From Nannocystis sp. RBIL2 (GTDB lineage: Bacteria; Myxococcota_A; Polyangia; Nannocystales; Nannocystaceae), in assembly GCF_026626745.1 (NCBI RefSeq), contig NZ_JAPNJW010000002.1:3868151-3932150 (forward strand): a DNA stretch of 64,000 bases, written 5' to 3'. Numbering within the stretch: position 1 is the stretch's first letter; the number at the start of each line of letters is the position of its first letter. This document shows positions 60,883-64,000 of this stretch, one piece after another. The notes under the pieces were generated by a model. It was not told the origin of the DNA. It did not search any database and saw only the letters and a program-made list of their open reading frames with translations. Made by a program: the position numbers and the translations under genes.

Positions 60883-61458
60883 ATGACGTCGCGGGCCGCA
60901 GTCAGGGACGTGGAGAGCGCTGCCGTCCTTGCGGCCGCGCAGGACGGCGACAGGGCCGCCCAGGCCGCCATCTTCGAGGCCTACAAGGATCGCGTCGCCC
61001 GCCAGGTGTTCCGCATGACCGGCGACGCCTCGTCGGTCGACGACCTGGTCCAGGAGGTCTTCATCTCCGCCTTCTCGGCGATCGGTCGCTTCCGCGGCGA
61101 CGCCCAGCTCGGCACTTGGCTCTACACCATCGCCGCCAACCGCGTGCGCAACTGGTGGGACTCGCAGCGCCGCCGCCGTCGTCGCGAGGACATCGCCTCG
61201 GCCAGCACGGGTGAAGACCCCGTGGCCACCCCCGAGGCCGACTTCGAGGCCACCCAGCAGCGCGAGCGCCTCTATCGCGCGCTCGGTGAGTTGCCTGACA
61301 AGCTGCGCGAGTCCTTCGTCGCCCGCGCAATCGAAGGCATGAATTTGCACGAGGCGTCGGCAGCTCTCGGCGTCCCGATCAGCACTGTCTCTTACCGCAC
61401 CCGCCGCGCCGAGCAGCTGCTCTGCGCTGCGCTGGGGATCCCCTGGAGGGACGAATGA
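60883..61458 (+). CDS. ECF RNA polymerase sigma factor
   Basis: A 191-aa group IV sigma70 factor. Region 2 is AIFEAYKDRVARQVFRMTGDASSVDDLVQEVFISAFSAIGRFRG with LYTIAANRVRNWW; region 4 is LGELPDKLRESFVARAIEGMNLHEASAALGVPISTVSYRTRRAEQLL. It directs RNA polymerase to a specific promoter set, usually for envelope stress or extracytoplasmic signals. It overlaps the next gene by 4 nt (ATGA), the usual arrangement with an anti-sigma factor. Confidence 0.92.
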   Translation: MTSRAAVRDVESAAVLAAAQDGDRAAQAAIFEAYKDRVARQVFRMTGDASSVDDLVQEVFISAFSAIGRFRGDAQLGTWLYTIAANRVRNWWDSQRRRRRREDIASASTGEDPVATPEADFEATQQRERLYRALGELPDKLRESFVARAIEGMNLHEASAALGVPISTVSYRTRRAEQLLCAALGIPWRDE

Positions 61459-62366
61459 CCCCCGAGATTCGCCCTCCCGACCTCGGCGAGCCCGCCGTCC
61501 GTTCGCCCGAGCTGCTGCGCCTGGTCCAGGCCGCCCGGTCCGCGCCCGCACCTGTCCTCAAGGTCAGCTCCGACGCGGTGTTCGCCGGCTTCCAGGCCCG
61601 CCGCCGCGACCATCGCCGCCTGTGGGCCGGCGTCGGCCTGGCCGTCGCCGCCGCCGTCGCGCTGGTCTGGGCCCGCCCTTCGTTCATGTCCTCCAGGACA
61701 GGTCCGTTGGAACCTGTCGCAACGAACAGCAGCGAGGCCGCCCACGTCGCCGCCCCGGCGCTGGCCGCCGCCGTGCGCGTGGTCGCCGAGGAGGGCCCGC
61801 CCGCGGGGGTGCGCGACGCGTGGCAGGTCGAGCTCCGCGACGGCCGCTACGACGTCACCGTCGCCGCGCACGCGGGCCCCGAGCTGCTGCGCGTCGACAC
61901 GGCCGGCGGCACCGTCGAGATCGCCCAGGGCCGGGTCGTCATCGTCGTCGCCGGCACCCGCACCGAGGCCGAACTTCGCACCGGCGTGGCCACGTGGATC
62001 GCCCCCGACGGCGCCCGCACCCCGCTGGCCGTCGCCCCCGCCGAGGACGACGCACCTGACCCGAAGGCCAGCCCGTCCGACCTCGCCCGCCAAGCCGACG
62101 CCCTGCTGGCCGCCGGCCGCCGCGACGCCGCCATCCGCGTGCTCGACTTCCTCGTCACCGCCCACCCCGACAGCCCGCCGGCCCGCGCCGCCCTGCTCGA
62201 CCTCGCCCGCCTCCTCAAGGCCGCCTCCCGCACCGACGAGGCCCGCTGCGCCTACGCCCTCTACCTCGAGCGCTACCCCGGCAAGGAGCAGCTCGCCGAC
62301 GAAGTCGAGGGCGCCCTCGGCCGCCTCGGCCCCGGCCCCGCCTGCACCGGCCTGCGCCCGCGCTGA
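61455..62366 (+). CDS. Probable anti-sigma factor, single-pass membrane protein with TPR-like tail
   Basis: A 303-aa protein coupled to the ECF sigma gene. The N-terminal cytoplasmic part (residues 1-55) is followed by one membrane helix (LWAGVGLAVAAAVALVW). The periplasmic part has a FecR-like beta segment (WQVELRDGRYDVTVAAHAGPELLRVDTAGGTVEIAQGRVVIVV) and a TPR-like tail (DLARQADALLAAGRRDAAIRVLDFLVTAHP). A three-unit palindrome array is in frame just after the membrane helix (61682-61719). It likely holds the sigma factor until a signal arrives. Confidence 0.75.
   Translation: MTPEIRPPDLGEPAVRSPELLRLVQAARSAPAPVLKVSSDAVFAGFQARRRDHRRLWAGVGLAVAAAVALVWARPSFMSSRTGPLEPVATNSSEAAHVAAPALAAAVRVVAEEGPPAGVRDAWQVELRDGRYDVTVAAHAGPELLRVDTAGGTVEIAQGRVVIVVAGTRTEAELRTGVATWIAPDGARTPLAVAPAEDDAPDPKASPSDLARQADALLAAGRRDAAIRVLDFLVTAHPDSPPARAALLDLARLLKAASRTDEARCAYALYLERYPGKEQLADEVEGALGRLGPGPACTGLRPR
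61682..61719. repeat. Three-unit palindrome array in frame in the anti-sigma gene
   Basis: GTTCATGTCC, tcca, GGACAGGTCC, gttg, GAACCTGTCG. Three units with spacers are 42 nt, or 14 codons; it encodes FMSSRTGPLEPVA just outside the membrane helix. Confidence 0.82.
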
Positions 62367-62748
62367 CGCAGCGCTCGGACATGTCCGTGAGGACATGTCT
62401 CTTCAAACATCCGAAGCACTCGCCGACGAGGCGAGGACGCTCGCGCCGCGATCGGTGCACCACGTGCGGACCTGCCCGACGCTCAGGGCGACGCCGCTGC
62501 ACGACCGCTGCCCAGCGGCTCCGATGCCGCGACAGAGTCGCAGTGCGCCACGAAGTTCAGAGCGACCTCCTCGTAGACCGAGCTGCCGGTGGCCCACGAC
62601 ACCGCGGAGCCCGGCTCGCGCCGTGACCCTCGTCTCAGGCTCGTCTTGCCACCGCGGCGACCGGCGGCAAGCTCCCTTGGACAGGCCCATCTTCCGCTGA
62701 CGGAGCGGAGGGTGCCTCCACGCGCAGCAATTCAGCGGAGCCACTGCG
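62367..62748. other. 382-bp intergenic region with one palindrome array
   Basis: No gene. The array at 62377-62414 lies 11 bp after the anti-sigma stop. The rest holds no recognisable feature. Confidence 0.5.
62377..62414. repeat. 14-nt palindrome array after the anti-sigma gene
   Basis: GGACATGTCC, gtga, GGACATGTCT, cttc, AAACATCCGA. Confidence 0.88.
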
Positions 62749-63540
62749 ATGCCTCTCACTCCCCATCCTTCGTTCGCCCGGTTCTCGCGTCGGCGTTTCA
62801 TGCGTGCCGCCGGCACCGCTCTCGGCAGCGCTGCTCTGGTCGCAGCGAACCGCGCCTTCGCCGGGCCGGCGATCCAGCGGCCCATCACCGACTTCCTCGA
62901 CGCCCAGGGCACGACCTCGATCTTCTTCCCGCCGGTCCCCGACCAGATCGGATGGGCATCGGCAGCCGCCGACCCGCCGGTCCTGATCGCCCTCGTCGAC
63001 TACGCCGGGCTGGCTGCCGAGTTCCTGGCCGGTCTCGAAGATCCACTCATCCTCGGGACCACGATGACGGGCCACGTCCTCGACCGCCCGCTCGCCGACG
63101 GCCGCTCCGAGGTCACAGTCGTGCTGCGCACCACGAATGCCCTCACCTTCGTGCTCCTCGCCGACGACGACACCGACTTCACCAACAACCCGGTGCTGTT
63201 CGGCTACAAACCATCGGAGCTGGCCGCCGACCCGACGCTGACGCCGGCGCTCTCCCAGTCACACCTGAAGGTCGTCTTCACCAACACCGCCCCCGGTGCC
63301 GACCTGCCGGACCTGGTCGACGCCTTCATCCTCGGCAACGCCGCGGACGGGCAAGAGCTGCGCTCCCTCGCGTTCCGCGCCAACGGCAGCGGCCCGCTGC
63401 GCGAGGCGTTCGGCGTGCCCGAGGGGACGCCCGGCCGCAGCGTCGTCAGTCAGACCGGCCTCCTCACCACCGGCTTCCACGGCGCCGTCGCCGACGCCTT
63501 CCCCGTCGAACTCGTCAAACTCCACGTCGTCGGCGGTTGA
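62749..63540 (+). CDS. Tat-exported protein of unknown function
   Basis: A 263-aa protein with a clear twin-arginine signal (SRRRFMRAAG, then GSAALVAANRAFAG). The mature domain is mostly beta (VLIALVDYAGLAAEFLAG, SEVTVVLRTTNALTFVLLADDDTDFTNNP, HLKVVFTNTAPGADLPDLVDAFI). Tat export implies folding, often with a cofactor, before transport. No cofactor-binding motif or family is recognised. Confidence 0.7.
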   Translation: MPLTPHPSFARFSRRRFMRAAGTALGSAALVAANRAFAGPAIQRPITDFLDAQGTTSIFFPPVPDQIGWASAAADPPVLIALVDYAGLAAEFLAGLEDPLILGTTMTGHVLDRPLADGRSEVTVVLRTTNALTFVLLADDDTDFTNNPVLFGYKPSELAADPTLTPALSQSHLKVVFTNTAPGADLPDLVDAFILGNAADGQELRSLAFRANGSGPLREAFGVPEGTPGRSVVSQTGLLTTGFHGAVADAFPVELVKLHVVGG

Positions 63541-63559
63541 GCCCCGCGAACCGGGCCCG

Positions 63560-64000
63560 TTACTCCTCGAGCTTCTCGAGCTTGCCCCGCACCCCGTAGG
63601 GCACGCCGAGCCGCACGCGGAAGCCCTCGACCTGGAAGAAGTTGCGGATGATCCCCTCGTTGATGCTCGCCGCGCGGTGGGCGATCGTCGCCAGATCTTT
63701 GAGCATCGGCATCACCGCCTTGCCCACGCCCTGGAACTCCTCGCTGAGCTTGCGCAGGTTCTTCAGCGCCGCGCCGCCGTCGGCCATCATCGTCTCGACC
63801 TTGCCGGGGTCGACCGCGTCGATCAGCTTCTCGCCCTTCGCCAGCAACTGCGAGGTGTCGTTCATCAGGGCATCGACCTTCGTCAGCAGCCCTGGCGTCT
63901 TCTGCTCGACGGTCGTCACCAGCGACGCCCCGCGCTCGATCATCCGTCCCACGTTCGGGTTCTCGAGGTGCGCCCGGGTCGCCTTGACGATCGCGCGCAG
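63560..64000 (-). CDS. MCE/MlaD-family protein (5' partial, C-terminal part)
   Basis: The frame is open to the right edge, so the N-terminus is missing. The visible 146 residues are helical and amphipathic (ERGASLVTTVEQKTPGLLTKVDALMNDTSQLLAKGEKLIDAV, then VETMMADGGAALKNLRKLSEEFQGVGKAVMPMLKDLATIAHRA). They end in FFQVEGFRVRLGVPYG. This is the coiled-coil and tail layout of MCE (MlaD-like) proteins, which form hexameric lipid-transport barrels between membranes. The MCE domain itself would be beyond the window, so the call rests on the tail only. Confidence 0.5.
   Translation of the reverse strand: MRAIVKATRAHLENPNVGRMIERGASLVTTVEQKTPGLLTKVDALMNDTSQLLAKGEKLIDAVDPGKVETMMADGGAALKNLRKLSEEFQGVGKAVMPMLKDLATIAHRAASINEGIIRNFFQVEGFRVRLGVPYGVRGKLEKLEE

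Overview
This is a very GC-rich, gene-dense stretch of chromosome, most likely from a myxobacterium (Myxococcota, probably Nannocystis/Enhygromyxa-like). Four things point that way. There is a MYXO-CTERM sorting tail (17-571). There are Cys-rich myxobacterial disulfide repeats (CGDGxxDPxEECDDGN type). Many lipoproteins carry long Thr/Ser-rich stalks. Ser/Thr kinase, PP2C and FHA-sigma54 signalling genes occur in quantity. No RNA gene, prophage, insertion sequence or CRISPR array was seen.

Layout. 0-7 kb: cell-envelope and secreted proteins (MYXO-CTERM protein, membrane protein, M23 peptidase lipoprotein), a PaiB-like flavoprotein, an amidohydrolase lipoprotein, a Cys-rich lipoprotein and a STAS protein. 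7-11 kb: YggX, glycyl-tRNA synthetase and an ABC exporter. 11-19 kb: Thr-stalk lipoproteins, a 47-aa small ORF with a strong terminator, a geranylgeranyl-reductase-like flavoprotein, and a signalling cluster of kinase, FHA-sigma54 activator and PP2C phosphatase. 19-24 kb: GNAT acetyltransferase, an unrecognised 834-aa protein and a PpiD/SurA-like foldase. 24.2-30.2 kb: the complete rod-shape operon mreB-mreC-mreD-mrdA-rodA. 30-41 kb: lipoproteins, a YtcJ-like amidohydrolase, a VOC protein, CrcB, Cys-rich proteins, a beta-propeller-like repeat protein and a ceramidase-like lipoprotein. 40-49 kb: second PP2C, SUMF1-like lipoprotein with an SSS symporter pair, Bcp peroxiredoxin, MBL-fold lipoprotein, SEC-C miniprotein and an 850-bp repeat-rich intergenic region. 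48-55 kb: degenerate GGDEF protein, sarcosine-oxidase-like enzyme, tryptophan 2,3-dioxygenase and a solitary FlhA/HrcV-family protein with an internal minisatellite. 55-64 kb: lectin-like lipoprotein, two divergent fatty-acid desaturases, an AttH/CrtC-like protein, an ECF sigma/anti-sigma unit, a Tat-exported protein and the end of an MCE/MlaD-type gene.

The most unusual signal is a dispersed repeat family found over the whole window. Its unit is a degenerate 10-bp palindrome close to GGACATGTCC (variants with CCTG or CAGG at the centre) followed by a 4-nt spacer. Units recur at a strict 14-nt period in runs of two to six. Runs fill short gaps between genes, often convergent ones, and also lie in frame inside genes. 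In mreCD they supply a start and a stop codon. I do not recognise this family and treat it as the main candidate for something undescribed.
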